This document shows positions 21,210-29,028 of a stretch of 32,619 nt of DNA, piece after piece. The number at the start of each line of letters is the position of its first letter. Position 1 is the stretch's first letter. The notes beneath the pieces were generated by a model. That model ran no database searches and was not told the DNA's origin. It saw only the letters and a list, made by a program, of their open reading frames with translations. Both the position numbers and the translations under genes were made by a program. This stretch comes from Candidatus Parcubacteria bacterium (GTDB lineage: Bacteria; Patescibacteriota; Minisyncoccia; JAHIHE01; JAGLIN01), in contig JAGLLA010000004.1 of NCBI GenBank assembly GCA_023140775.1, positions 1 to 32,619 on the forward strand, read 5' to 3'.

Positions 21210-24200
21210 TTATTTCACCTCCACAAATCTCTTATTGCTCTCATATGATCTTCCGTTTTTTTCATTGAGAATTGCAAAGATTTTATACTTTCCGGAAATG
21301 AAATATTGCTTGTCTTCCTCCCATAAAATTTGATAGATATTTTCCTCGCCAGGAACAGCATAGTCGGCTGAACTGATTTTTTTCTTGATCCCTGGTTTTT
21401 TAACTAAATTCATGTCAGCATCATATATGCTGTCTAATTGATAATAGAAATCTACATTTCGAATATTAGATGCTGAAACCGCAGTGTTGAGTATAAATGG
21501 AAAATCGGTTTCCAAAATTGGCTTAAGATATAAAGAGGAATTATTACTGACAATAACCGTGATTTCTTTTTGAGTGAGATTTCCCACTTTATCGTATGCT
21601 CTGACTGAAACCGTATGTAATCCTTCTTTGGTTCTACTTGGCAATTTATATGAAACTTCATAGGGAGTAACCTTACCAACTCCAATGAGATTATCATCAA
21701 AATAAACATCAATTTGTCCCATACCAAAAACTGTAAATGATTCTGCGCTAACAACGATCTTGCCATTCTTAACGATCTGATTGTCTTGAGGATACCGCAC
21801 TTGCAAAATCGGCATTTTGTCTTCCTGTCTAACTGAACAAACCTCCGCAGGAAGAGTGGTGTTCATTTCAGTTTCATTCTCCTGAGCCCATAGCAAAACT
21901 GTCTCTTCCCAAGACGCAAAACTTAGGTCAGAAGAAGGATCTGCTGGAATATCTTCTCTCGGATTATCCTTGTCAACATAATACAAAATATTATGAATTT
22001 CAAGATAAGTTTTTTCATCAATTTGATCTTCTGGCGTAAGCTCAGTGGCAAGTTTGTCTACGCAGGCTTTATCGATTTCGATCACGATTTCGTTACTAAA
22101 CTCACCGTCCAGAATTCTTTTACCAGTTTCAATTGGTTTTGGAGGAATAAAGTTTTCAACTGGATCAAGAGCAAGCACTCGAGACATAAAGTCATTCCAA
22201 ATAGGAGCGGCAACCGTGATACCTCCTCCTTGTTTCATTTTTTCTCCATTATTATTTCCAGCCCAAACTCCAGTTGCTAGACCTGGAGTGTAACCTATCG
22301 TCCAGCCATCTTTATAGTCGCTAGTTGTTCCAGTTTTTGCAGCGACAGGTCTTTCTTCAAAATTTAATTTATTTTTCATTCCAAAAGTTTTCATTCTGGC
22401 ACTATTATCAGATAAAATACTGTTGATATTTCTGGCAACTTGTTGATCTAAAACGTTCTTGGGATTTTCTGTAAATTCTTGCAAAACCTCTCCATAAGAA
22501 TCTTCGATTTTCAAAATACCAACGGTATTATTTCTTTTTCCGTCATTTGCGAAAACGCTATATGCAGAAACCATATCAATTAATTTAACCTCTCCTGTTC
22601 CCAAAACCAAAGATAATCCATATTTGTCAGGACTATTCATTGTTGTAATTCCTAAATCATGCGCCATTTGTACACTATCTCCTATGCCAGCTAAATAAAG
22701 AGTTTTCACGGCAGGTATATTCAAGGATCTGCCCAATGCCTCTCTGATGGTCACTGGACCAGAAAATTGGAAATTGTAATTTTGCGGACGATATTCCTTG
22801 CCACTTCCATCTTTGCCAAAATTAGTCTCCACGTCAAAAAGAATCGTATTAGGAGTATACCCTTTCTTAAACGCGGCCGCATAGACAAAAGGTTTAAAGG
22901 ATGATCCTGGCTGACGATTCGAAATTGCCACATTTACATTACCATCTTCTTCTAAGTTGAAATAATCCTTGCTTCCAACCATCGAAAGAATCTGTCCAGT
23001 TTCAGGATCAATTGCTACTAAAGATGCATTTTTAGCATTATATTGTTTTGTGTTTTTTTCAACTCCTTTTCTCACAGCATCTTCAGCGATAAGTTGCATG
23101 TCATAATCCAAGGTTGTATAAACGCGTAAACCTCCTTTTTCAACTTTTTCCACGCCGTATTCATCAACCAATTGTTGCTTGATATACATCACAAAATGAG
23201 GAGCCTTGATACTTGCTTCAAATGGTCTAACTCTCTTTAATATTTTTTCTTCCTTGGCAATATTCGCCTCTTCTTCACTAATAAACCCCTCACCTTCCAT
23301 TTGCCAAATAATATTTTGATAACGATTTTCTACCGCCTCAGGATGAGCTCCATAGGGAGAATAATATGTGGTCGCCTTGGGGAGGCCTGCCAGAAGAGCT
23401 GACTCTGAAATGTCTAAATCTTTGGCGGATTTTCCAAAAAATGTTTGCGCTGCCGATTCAATGCCATAGGCATTCGACCCGTAAGGAATTTGATTCAAAT
23501 ACATTTCCAAAATTTCATCTTTGCTGAATTTTTGCTCAGTTTCAATTGCCAAAATCAGCTCCTTGATTTTTCTCGTGAGAGTTCGCTCAGGAGTTAGAAC
23601 AGAGTTCTTGATCAATTGTTGAGTGATGGTTGACCCTCCTTGAAGCTTCTCTCCACTAATAACATCTTTATAAATTGCCCTGGCAATACCCTTGAAATCA
23701 ACGCCGTGATGCTTATAGAATTTTTGGTCCTCAGTCGCGATTGTCGCATTAATCAAATGTTGCGAGATTTGATCGAGCTTCACCACGCTTCTTTTTTCTT
23801 CACCATGTATTTCATATAACAAATGTTCTCCCGTTCTGTCATATATTTTTGTAGATTGCGCGACACTTCTGTCGGCAATTCTATCTGGATTTGGAATATC
23901 TTTTGAAAAATATATAAAAACACCAATCATAGTCACTAGTCCAGCGACAAAAAATATAATAGACAATCTTAGCGCGAATTTGAAAAATCTCTTAATTCTT
24001 CCTTTTTTGCTCTTATTCTTTTTTATTCTTAGTACCCTTTCGAATAGAGTTGGAATCATCTTTTTTCTGATTGTCCCTTTTTTGATTATTCCTTTTCTAA
24101 CTACTTTCTTGCTATGAGAAATTTTTGGCAATTTAAAACCTGACCTTTTTTTCTGATGAGGTCTTTTTTTTACCACAATTTTCTTTTCAATTCGATATTT

Positions 24201-24215
24201 TCTTCTAACGGCCAC
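21210..24215 (-). CDS. Penicillin-binding protein 1A with Ig-like C-terminus
   Basis: A 1001-residue class A PBP that polymerises and crosslinks peptidoglycan. It starts with GTG. The first ~80 residues are a very basic cytoplasmic tail (Lys/Arg-rich), followed by one membrane segment (about 86-110). The GT51 transglycosylase has ATEDQKFYKHHG with catalytic Glu162, GGSTITQQL and KELILAIETEQKFSKDEILE-type blocks. The transpeptidase has S438-SFK441, the SLN of GRSLN and KTGT (627-630). A further ~250 residues carry a beta-rich Ig-like module (DNQIVKNGKIVVSAES through KEITVIV), probably wall-facing. A consensus-like promoter lies at 24276-24304. The MFS gene follows. Confidence 0.95.
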   Translation of the reverse strand: MAVRRKYRIEKKIVVKKRPHQKKRSGFKLPKISHSKKVVRKGIIKKGTIRKKMIPTLFERVLRIKKNKSKKGRIKRFFKFALRLSIIFFVAGLVTMIGVFIYFSKDIPNPDRIADRSVAQSTKIYDRTGEHLLYEIHGEEKRSVVKLDQISQHLINATIATEDQKFYKHHGVDFKGIARAIYKDVISGEKLQGGSTITQQLIKNSVLTPERTLTRKIKELILAIETEQKFSKDEILEMYLNQIPYGSNAYGIESAAQTFFGKSAKDLDISESALLAGLPKATTYYSPYGAHPEAVENRYQNIIWQMEGEGFISEEEANIAKEEKILKRVRPFEASIKAPHFVMYIKQQLVDEYGVEKVEKGGLRVYTTLDYDMQLIAEDAVRKGVEKNTKQYNAKNASLVAIDPETGQILSMVGSKDYFNLEEDGNVNVAISNRQPGSSFKPFVYAAAFKKGYTPNTILFDVETNFGKDGSGKEYRPQNYNFQFSGPVTIREALGRSLNIPAVKTLYLAGIGDSVQMAHDLGITTMNSPDKYGLSLVLGTGEVKLIDMVSAYSVFANDGKRNNTVGILKIEDSYGEVLQEFTENPKNVLDQQVARNINSILSDNSARMKTFGMKNKLNFEERPVAAKTGTTSDYKDGWTIGYTPGLATGVWAGNNNGEKMKQGGGITVAAPIWNDFMSRVLALDPVENFIPPKPIETGKRILDGEFSNEIVIEIDKACVDKLATELTPEDQIDEKTYLEIHNILYYVDKDNPREDIPADPSSDLSFASWEETVLLWAQENETEMNTTLPAEVCSVRQEDKMPILQVRYPQDNQIVKNGKIVVSAESFTVFGMGQIDVYFDDNLIGVGKVTPYEVSYKLPSRTKEGLHTVSVRAYDKVGNLTQKEITVIVSNNSSLYLKPILETDFPFILNTAVSASNIRNVDFYYQLDSIYDADMNLVKKPGIKKKISSADYAVPGEENIYQILWEEDKQYFISGKYKIFAILNEKNGRSYESNKRFVEVK

Positions 24216-24275
24216 GGTATAATATTAAGTATTAAGTTATAATCTAGCCTTACTTACTACCAATATATTATAACT

Positions 24276-24304
24276 ATAATATGAAGTTTTGAAAAGAGTG
24301 TCAA
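24276..24304 (-). promoter_or_regulatory. PBP1A gene promoter
   Basis: On the minus strand TTGACA (24299-24304), a 17-bp spacer and TATTAT (24276-24281), about 61 bp upstream of the GTG start. Confidence 0.7.
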
Positions 24305-24328
24305 TTTAAGAAGTTAATCTTCGAATCA

Positions 24329-24357
24329 TTGCTAGACATATGAATTTATGATAACAT
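24329..24357 (+). promoter_or_regulatory. Promoter of the 154-aa gene
   Basis: TTGCTA (24329-24334), 17-bp spacer and TAACAT (24352-24357), the same -10 sequence as the rpsT promoter. It diverges from the PBP1A promoter. Confidence 0.45.
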
Positions 24358-24385
24358 ATTTGTATATATAGAAGGAGGTAAATAA

Positions 24386-24850
24386 ATGTTCTCTAAAAAA
24401 GACAGATCATTAAAAACAAACATATCGAGAAAAACTATCATAATATTAGAATCAATAATTAGGACACTAGTTTCTATGCTCGTATTGCTTGGTTCAATGT
24501 TTTTTTGGACGATACTAAAACAGCTTGATGAAGTATTATATTTAAGTGGAATATTATACTTAACAGTGCTTTGTCTGGCAGTGATATTATCCATATACAC
24601 CACCTTAACATACGAATATAAAACGAATGAACTGATTGTCCAAGCTAATATTGTAAAAAATTCAAGAAGAAACATCGAAGAACTAAAGAAGAAAGGAATG
24701 CCAGGTCCTTTATCAGAAATTCTGCAGATGCCAGTCAATGTGCTTGATGTTGCCAGAAAAGATTATTCAGGAACAGCTGAAGTGTCTGCTGAATTTGTCA
24801 CTGGTATAAATCGAGCAACTAGAGCACTAAAAAGAGAATTTGTGAGCTAA
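24386..24850 (+). CDS. Two-TM protein with helical tail, unknown
   Basis: A 154-residue protein. A basic N-terminus (KKDRSLKTNISRK) is followed by two membrane segments (about 19-44 and 52-71) and then an ~80-residue soluble, mainly helical tail with ELIVQANIVKNSRRNIEELKKK and a Pro-rich turn (KKGMPGPLSEI). The start is strongly supported by AAGGAGGT 6 nt before the ATG. No family recognised. It belongs to the SD-led orphan set and is followed by a weak terminator. Confidence 0.65.
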   Translation: MFSKKDRSLKTNISRKTIIILESIIRTLVSMLVLLGSMFFWTILKQLDEVLYLSGILYLTVLCLAVILSIYTTLTYEYKTNELIVQANIVKNSRRNIEELKKKGMPGPLSEILQMPVNVLDVARKDYSGTAEVSAEFVTGINRATRALKREFVS

Positions 24851-24866
24851 AAAATTCTAGCAACTG

Positions 24867-24896
24867 AGAGGCGAAATTCAATTAGTCTCTTTTTTT
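24867..24896 (+). terminator. Weak terminator of the 154-aa gene
   Basis: AGAG (24867-24870) pairs with CTCT (24887-24890) around a partly paired AAT-TCA-ATT interior, followed by TTTTTT. The rest of 24897-25048 shows no gene or clear signal. Confidence 0.4.
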
Positions 24897-25048
24897 ATAT
24901 CTCAAATTTCTTGTAAAATGAGCTAAGTTATGATAAGTTAAGAGTAGAAATAGAATTTTTGTTGATTATTATAAAAAACTTTATAGTTAATTTAATATTT
25001 CTCACATGGGTTACGTATTTCTTTAAATGTAAAATTTAATTTTTAGAC

Positions 25049-25077
25049 AAAAAAATAGAGGACACCTTTCAGTATCC
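25049..25077 (-). terminator. Terminator of the 161-aa gene
   Basis: On the minus strand GGATAC-TGAAAG-GTGTCC forms a 6-bp stem with one T-G wobble, followed by TCTATTTTTTT. Confidence 0.6.
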
Positions 25078-25093
25078 CATAGAATTAGTTTTG

Positions 25094-25579
25094 TCATCCA
25101 AAATATTCAACCCATTGCTTTAATTTTTTTGGACTTTTAGGTTGAGTTGGTCTTAAATTTAAAGCGAAAGTTTTTTGCACTTTATTTGCCATTCTGTTGT
25201 CTTGATTTCCGCAGAGTAAACGCGAATCGAATATGATTTTTAGATGATACGGCCCTGGTCCATCTTCAAGCTCAACCTCGAACTTTCTCATTTTGTTAAT
25301 CCTACCAAGAATGCCACTTAATCTTTCCAAATCGCCCTTTTCCATTACCAGCTGAAGTCGAACACTATCAGCAGTTAATAATAAATATTCGCGACATCCT
25401 ATTCTTCTTATACTAGAAGAAAGTGGCTTGTGTTTACGTATTCTCCTAGCAAGTTCTCCAATCCAATAGTTTTCGAATCTTTCATTGCCTGATTTGATAA
25501 TAATTCCCTCTATTGTGTCAGGATTACCTACAATTAATGAAGCACTTATTGGGCCAATAAATCCTTTATCCTTCTTCAT
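25094..25579 (-). CDS. Orphan 161-aa basic soluble protein
   Basis: A 161-residue protein with alternating beta-like strands and charged helices (IGPISASLIVGNPDTIEGIIIKSG, then WIGELARRIRKHK, LLLTADSVRLQLVMEKGD, KFEVELEDGPGPYHLKIIFD). The centre may form an alpha/beta fold, and the C-terminal third is basic and Pro/Lys-rich (LRPTQPKSPKKLKQW), as in nucleic-acid-binding tails. No family was recognised. The start is supported by GGAGG 7 nt upstream and a TTGACA promoter. It ends in TGA, which is rare here; a TAA follows two codons later. Slightly richer in Arg and Gly than its neighbours, which could mean separate origin. Confidence 0.65.
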   Translation of the reverse strand: MKKDKGFIGPISASLIVGNPDTIEGIIIKSGNERFENYWIGELARRIRKHKPLSSSIRRIGCREYLLLTADSVRLQLVMEKGDLERLSGILGRINKMRKFEVELEDGPGPYHLKIIFDSRLLCGNQDNRMANKVQKTFALNLRPTQPKSPKKLKQWVEYFG

Positions 25580-25614
25580 ATTAATACCTCCATATCAATT
25601 TATATATTACCAAT

Positions 25615-25643
25615 ACAATATACAATAATCATATAATTGTCAA
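25615..25643 (-). promoter_or_regulatory. Promoter of the 161-aa gene
   Basis: On the minus strand TTGACA (25638-25643), 17-bp spacer and TATTGT (25615-25620). It overlaps the proposed tyrS -10 on the opposite strand, so the two promoters may compete. Confidence 0.5.
25632..25637 (+). promoter_or_regulatory. tyrS -10 element suggesting a leaderless mRNA
   Basis: A perfect TATAAT ends 10 bp before the tyrS ATG (25648). A start about 7 bp downstream would leave a leader of only about 3 nt. No good -35 was found, which weakens the call. Confidence 0.4.
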
Positions 25644-25647
25644 TACT

Positions 25648-26853
25648 ATGAACAAAATTATTACCGATCGAGAAAAAATCAAAACTCTTTTTTCACATAA
25701 TGTCGAGGAAGTGATTATTCAAGATAATTTAGAGAAAAAATTACTTTCTGGAAAACAATTACGCATCAAGCTGGGTTGCGACCCTTCAAGGCCAGATTTG
25801 CATCTGGGTCATTCTGTGGTTATTCGCAAGCTAAAAGAGTTTCAAGATCTTGGACATCAGGTTGTTTTTATTATCGGTGATTCCACGGGAATGATCGGTG
25901 ATCCGTCAGGAAAATCAAAAACTCGCCCTGCACTTTCTGCCGAAAAGGTGAAGGAAAATGCCAAAAGCTATTTTGAACAAGTTGGAAAAATTTTGGATAT
26001 CAAAAAAACAGAGATTAGATATAACAGCGAATGGTTCTCAAAACTGAGATTTGAAGATGTTTTAACTCTTACGGGCAAATTTACTGTTGCCAGGATTCTG
26101 GAAAGAGATGATTTTTCAAAAAGACTCAAAAACGGAATTGACATCGGCGTCAATGAGATTATGTATCCGATCATGCAGGCCTACGATTCGATTATGATCG
26201 AAGCTGATGTTGAAATTGGCGGAACTGATCAAAAATTCAACATGCTCGCAGGACGAGGTTTGCAGAAGAAAATGGATAAATCTCAGCAAAATGTCATCAC
26301 CTGTCCCCTGCTGGTTGGACTTAATGGAAAAGAAAAAATGAGTAAAAGCCTTGATAATTATATCGGAATCACCGAAAGTCCAAATTCAATGTTTGGAAAA
26401 ATTATGTCAATTTCTGACGATATGATCTTTTATTACTTCAAACTTCTGACAGACATTTCCAAAGAAGAATTAGATGCAATTGAAAAAGACTTGAGAGATA
26501 TTTCAAATAATCCTCGAGACCTGAAAGTCAAACTGTCCAAAAACATCATCGCAATCTATCACAACAAAACTGAGGCCGATAAGGCTGAGGAAGAATTCAA
26601 TAAAATTTTTCGAGACAAAAATAAACCAACAAATGTTCCAGAAATTAAACTTGCAAAAAAAGAATATAATCTTTTAGATTTACTGACCGAAACAAAACTC
26701 GCCTCCTCAAAATCTGATGCTCGCAGACTTGTTCAACAAGGTGGAGTGAAAATTAATGATGTCGTGCAGAAAGATTTTGAAACAGAAATTGAAATTAAGG
26801 ACGGCATGATTGTGCAAGTTGGCAAAAGAAGGTTTGTGAAAATTAAAAAATAA
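25648..26853 (+). CDS. tyrS: Tyrosyl-tRNA synthetase
   Basis: A 401-residue class I tyrosyl-tRNA synthetase that charges tRNA-Tyr with tyrosine using ATP. The HIGH motif reads HLGH (52-55, in PDLHLGHSVV), the KMSKS loop is exact (230-234), and DSTGMIGDPSGKS and the EIGGTDQKFN tyrosine-binding block are present. The C-terminal S4 RNA-binding domain is seen as SSKSDARRLVQQGGVKINDVV. The overall pattern fits the TyrZ-like (second) bacterial form rather than the E. coli form. There is no SD and possibly almost no leader. No T-box leader is present. A RAYT transposon unit begins 22 bp after the stop. Confidence 0.96.
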   Translation: MNKIITDREKIKTLFSHNVEEVIIQDNLEKKLLSGKQLRIKLGCDPSRPDLHLGHSVVIRKLKEFQDLGHQVVFIIGDSTGMIGDPSGKSKTRPALSAEKVKENAKSYFEQVGKILDIKKTEIRYNSEWFSKLRFEDVLTLTGKFTVARILERDDFSKRLKNGIDIGVNEIMYPIMQAYDSIMIEADVEIGGTDQKFNMLAGRGLQKKMDKSQQNVITCPLLVGLNGKEKMSKSLDNYIGITESPNSMFGKIMSISDDMIFYYFKLLTDISKEELDAIEKDLRDISNNPRDLKVKLSKNIIAIYHNKTEADKAEEEFNKIFRDKNKPTNVPEIKLAKKEYNLLDLLTETKLASSKSDARRLVQQGGVKINDVVQKDFETEIEIKDGMIVQVGKRRFVKIKK

Positions 26854-26874
26854 ATTGCAATATTGTTAAAATGA

Positions 26875-27565
26875 TTCGTTGGCTCTATACTCCTGTGTGG
26901 AGCCTCGTGTGAAAAACATAAATTGTTACCTATGCCAACACCAAGAATAAATAAAGAAAATAAAAATAAAATCCATTTTTTAAATTTTACAACAATAGAA
27001 TGGATTGATATTTTTACAAAACCGGAATATTTTGATTTAATAATAAATACATTCAAGTATTGCCAGAAAAACCAAGGATTGCTTTTGTACGGATTTGTGA
27101 TTATGACTAATCATATTCATTGTGTGGTATCAGCTAAAGAAAATTATTCTTTAGAAGATATAGTAGCGTCATTTAAAAAGTTTACCACCTTTCAAACAAA
27201 AAGGTTATTAGAAAAAGATAATCGCAAATATATTTTATCTTTAATAAAAAGTTCTTATTCAAAAAAGAAAAACAGCTCTTTTTAAATCTGGCAGAGAGAA
27301 AACTATCCAGAAATAATAGAATCAGAAAAATTCTTTTTACAAAAACTAAATTATCTACATAATAATCCAGTTAAAAAATGTTATGTCATAAAACAGAAAG
27401 ATTGGCTGTATTCATCCGCGAGAAATTATTTGCTAAATGACGATTCTATAATTGCAATTAGCAAGATTGTTTAGCTTGTTGGTTCCATGTCTCCTGACTG
27501 GAACTTTATGTAAATTTCAGTGGGACCTCACAATAGGCTCCAGTCAGGAGACTAGAGCCAACGAA
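26875..27565 (+). mobile_element. RAYT transposon-like unit with inverted ends
   Basis: A 691-bp unit around a Y1 transposase gene. The ends are 21-bp inverted repeats with two mismatches: TTCGTTGGCTCTATACTCCTG (26875-26895 in full) and its counterpart at 27545-27565. A 14-bp perfect inverted repeat, GTCTCCTGACTGGA (27489-27502) and its complement (27539-27552), forms a REP-like stem at the 3' side, and CTCC-TGTGT-GGAG forms a small hairpin at the 5' side. This resembles REPs flanking RAYT genes. It sits directly after tyrS and before the bidirectional terminator at 27625, with no gene disrupted. Confidence 0.7.
26932..27474 (+). pseudogene. REP-associated Y1 transposase, nonsense-interrupted
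   Basis: A RAYT/IS200-like transposase (Y1_Tnp family, single-strand DNA transposition with an HUH and Tyr active site). The N-terminal part (MPTPRINKENK..., then HFLNFTTIEW) leads to the HUH motif in FVIMTNHIHCVV and the helix DIVASFKKFTTF. A TAA at 27283-27285 then stops the frame, but the same frame continues with IWQRENYPEII, LNYLHNNPVKK and WLYSSARNYL, the conserved C-terminal RAYT blocks, to TAG at 27472-27474. In the family the residue before (I/V)WQ is usually Lys, so an AAA codon probably mutated to TAA. The unbroken protein would be 180 residues. The first half alone is unlikely to be active. Confidence 0.85.
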
Positions 27566-27624
27566 AAATATATGGAACTGAAATTAATAATGTAAAAACA
27601 AACTTCTTCCTAATTTAAGATAAC

Positions 27625-27648
27625 AAAAAACCGCTTTAGCGGTTTTTT
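27625..27648. terminator. Bidirectional terminator
   Basis: AAAAAACCGC-TTTA-GCGGTTTTTT (27625-27648) is a perfect 10-bp stem with A and T tracts on both sides. It ends the ROK gene on the minus strand. Confidence 0.9.
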
Positions 27649-27666
27649 ATTGTAGAAATTCTATAT

Positions 27667-28557
27667 TTATAATAACGCTGCACCAATCAAGGTGGCCTCA
27701 TTGCCTAATCTTGATTGCAATATTTTTGTTTTTCTTCCAGGTATCAAAACTTTTTTTAGCGCCTCTTCTTTTGCTAATTTCAAAATCTCATCTTGTCTGG
27801 AAACACTGCCACCAATTAAAATTACTTCGGGATTTATGGTATTGATTATATTCACTAGACCCATAGCCAGAAATTTACTAGCCTCTTTGATGACTCTTTT
27901 GTCTTTTCTGATACCTCTTGCTGAGTCAATGGCGATTTCTTTGGCCTTTTTTTTCTCCGCATAAAGATCGAAATATAATTTTTCGATTGCTTTTCCAGAC
28001 ACATACTTCTCCCAGCAACCTCTGTTTCCGCAAGCACATTTTCTACCATCATACTCAATACTCATGTGCCCGAACTCACCAGCAATATTGTTTTCTCCAC
28101 AATATAATTTGTTGTCAATTTCAATCGCCCCGCCTATTCCTGTGCCAATTGCCAAATAGACAATATTCTGAAAATTCTTTACTCTTCCAAAAACATTCTC
28201 AGCAAGCGCAAAGCACTTCACATCGTTTTCAATTTCCACTGTCTCGCCAATTTTTTCCTTGATGATGCTTTTTAAATTCATACTATCAATACCATTTATA
28301 TTCGGTGAATGCATGATAATTCCATTTTTACTGTCAATTTGACCAGCAATACCAATTTTGATCTTTTTAAATCCGCCATTTCTTTTCTGATTTAATGCCG
28401 ACTCAATGATGATATTTATAAGATCTTTTTTGTTCTTTGGGGTTGGGACTTTTTGATAATCAAAGATCTGATATCCTTTCTGAGAAAATTCAACAATTCC
28501 ACTGGCAATTTTTGTCCCTCCAATATCAAAAGCGAGAATTTTATTTGTTTTTTTCAT
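27667..28557 (-). CDS. ROK-family sugar kinase (glucokinase-like)
   Basis: A 296-residue ROK kinase from the ATG at 28557 (MKKTNK); the open frame extends 42 codons upstream, but that part is AT-rich non-coding-like DNA. It phosphorylates glucose or a related hexose with ATP. The ATP site is AFDIGGTKIASG near the N-terminus. The catalytic Asp is Asp112 in IENDVK, followed by the family's GTGIGGAI and AGEFGHMSI segments. The zinc site has Cys174, Cys176 and Cys181 in CACGNRGCWE. The C-terminus has PEVILIGGSVS. Together with the GH57 and glucosidase genes it would turn alpha-glucans into hexose phosphate. No SD. Confidence 0.92.
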   Translation of the reverse strand: MKKTNKILAFDIGGTKIASGIVEFSQKGYQIFDYQKVPTPKNKKDLINIIIESALNQKRNGGFKKIKIGIAGQIDSKNGIIMHSPNINGIDSMNLKSIIKEKIGETVEIENDVKCFALAENVFGRVKNFQNIVYLAIGTGIGGAIEIDNKLYCGENNIAGEFGHMSIEYDGRKCACGNRGCWEKYVSGKAIEKLYFDLYAEKKKAKEIAIDSARGIRKDKRVIKEASKFLAMGLVNIINTINPEVILIGGSVSRQDEILKLAKEEALKKVLIPGRKTKILQSRLGNEATLIGAALL

Positions 28558-28636
28558 AATTATTTTCTTAGTAAATTTTAAGTTATATTCCAAGTATACC
28601 ACTAAATTAAAAAAGAGAGCAGTTTTTATAACTCTC

Positions 28637-28891
28637 CTATTCGTCTGCAAAAAGACATAAGTATAATACAAAAGCAACTGCAAGAATCATGACAATTGCA
28701 ACAATAATATTGCCTATAATCCTAGGTATATTAACTAATATATAAAACAAAATAATGACTAAGATTAATACTATAGCTACCTGATAGGCCTTTATTTCTT
28801 TTTGCAAAATTTCATTAATACTTTTTTTGATATTTATTACCAAACTATCATCCTCCATATTCCATAATAAAGCTTTTATAGAATATTGCAA
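28637..28891 (-). CDS. Small two-TM protein with SD-sequestering leader
   Basis: An 84-residue protein from TTG at 28891; an ATG at 28858 (MEDDSLV) would give 73 residues. It has an acidic or Lys/Gln-rich amphipathic start and two membrane segments (about 38-55 and 59-80), ending FADE. A perfect AAGGAGG lies at 28908-28914, which is 16 nt before the TTG and 10 nt before an in-frame ATA (28897), so the start is uncertain and could be non-canonical. The SD is partly buried in the palindrome GAGGTT-C-AACCTC (28899-28911 on the minus strand). It lies 79 bp upstream of the ROK gene and could be co-transcribed. No family recognised. Confidence 0.55.
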   Translation of the reverse strand: MQYSIKALLWNMEDDSLVINIKKSINEILQKEIKAYQVAIVLILVIILFYILVNIPRIIGNIIVAIVMILAVAFVLYLCLFADE

Positions 28892-28898
28892 TATTATC

Positions 28899-28914
28899 GA
28901 GGTTGAACCTCCTT
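28899..28914 (-). promoter_or_regulatory. Palindrome overlapping the SD of the 84-aa gene
   Basis: On the minus strand AAGGAGG is followed by TTCAACCTC, so GAGG can pair with CCTC over a 5-nt loop and hide the SD. As DNA it is the odd palindrome GAGGTT-C-AACCTC and could also be an operator. Confidence 0.45.
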
Positions 28915-28985
28915 GATTTCTGAATTCTACCTGGAATAATCCGATGATTAGCGATACTTTCGTGTCGCAGTTTTTGAAGAATATT

Positions 28986-29025
28986 GAAACTAAAGTTTCA
29001 ACTACCCTCAGCTAAAGCTGGGTAG
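28986..29025. other. Two adjacent hairpins after the glucosidase gene
   Basis: GAAACT-TTAG/AGTTTC type symmetry at about 28986-28999 (GAAACTAAAGTTTC) is followed by CTACC...CAGC-TAAA-GCTG-GGTAG (29002-29025). They lie just after the glucosidase stop on the minus strand. There is no T-run, so they are not a classical terminator; they may be an RNA-processing or end structure of the transcript, or the remnant of a mobile element. Confidence 0.45.
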
Positions 29026-29028
29026 AAA

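Noticed and set aside
26932-27474. Programmed readthrough of the RAYT TAA
   Set aside because: TAA is the least leaky stop, no readthrough context or downstream structure is seen, and decayed transposase genes are common. Simple nonsense mutation is the better explanation.
28558-28683. A 42-residue N-terminal extension of the ROK kinase
   Set aside because: ROK kinases start just before the D-I-G-G-T ATP site. The extension is rich in Tyr, Phe and Leu, is encoded by AT-rich DNA, and would overlap the 84-aa gene.
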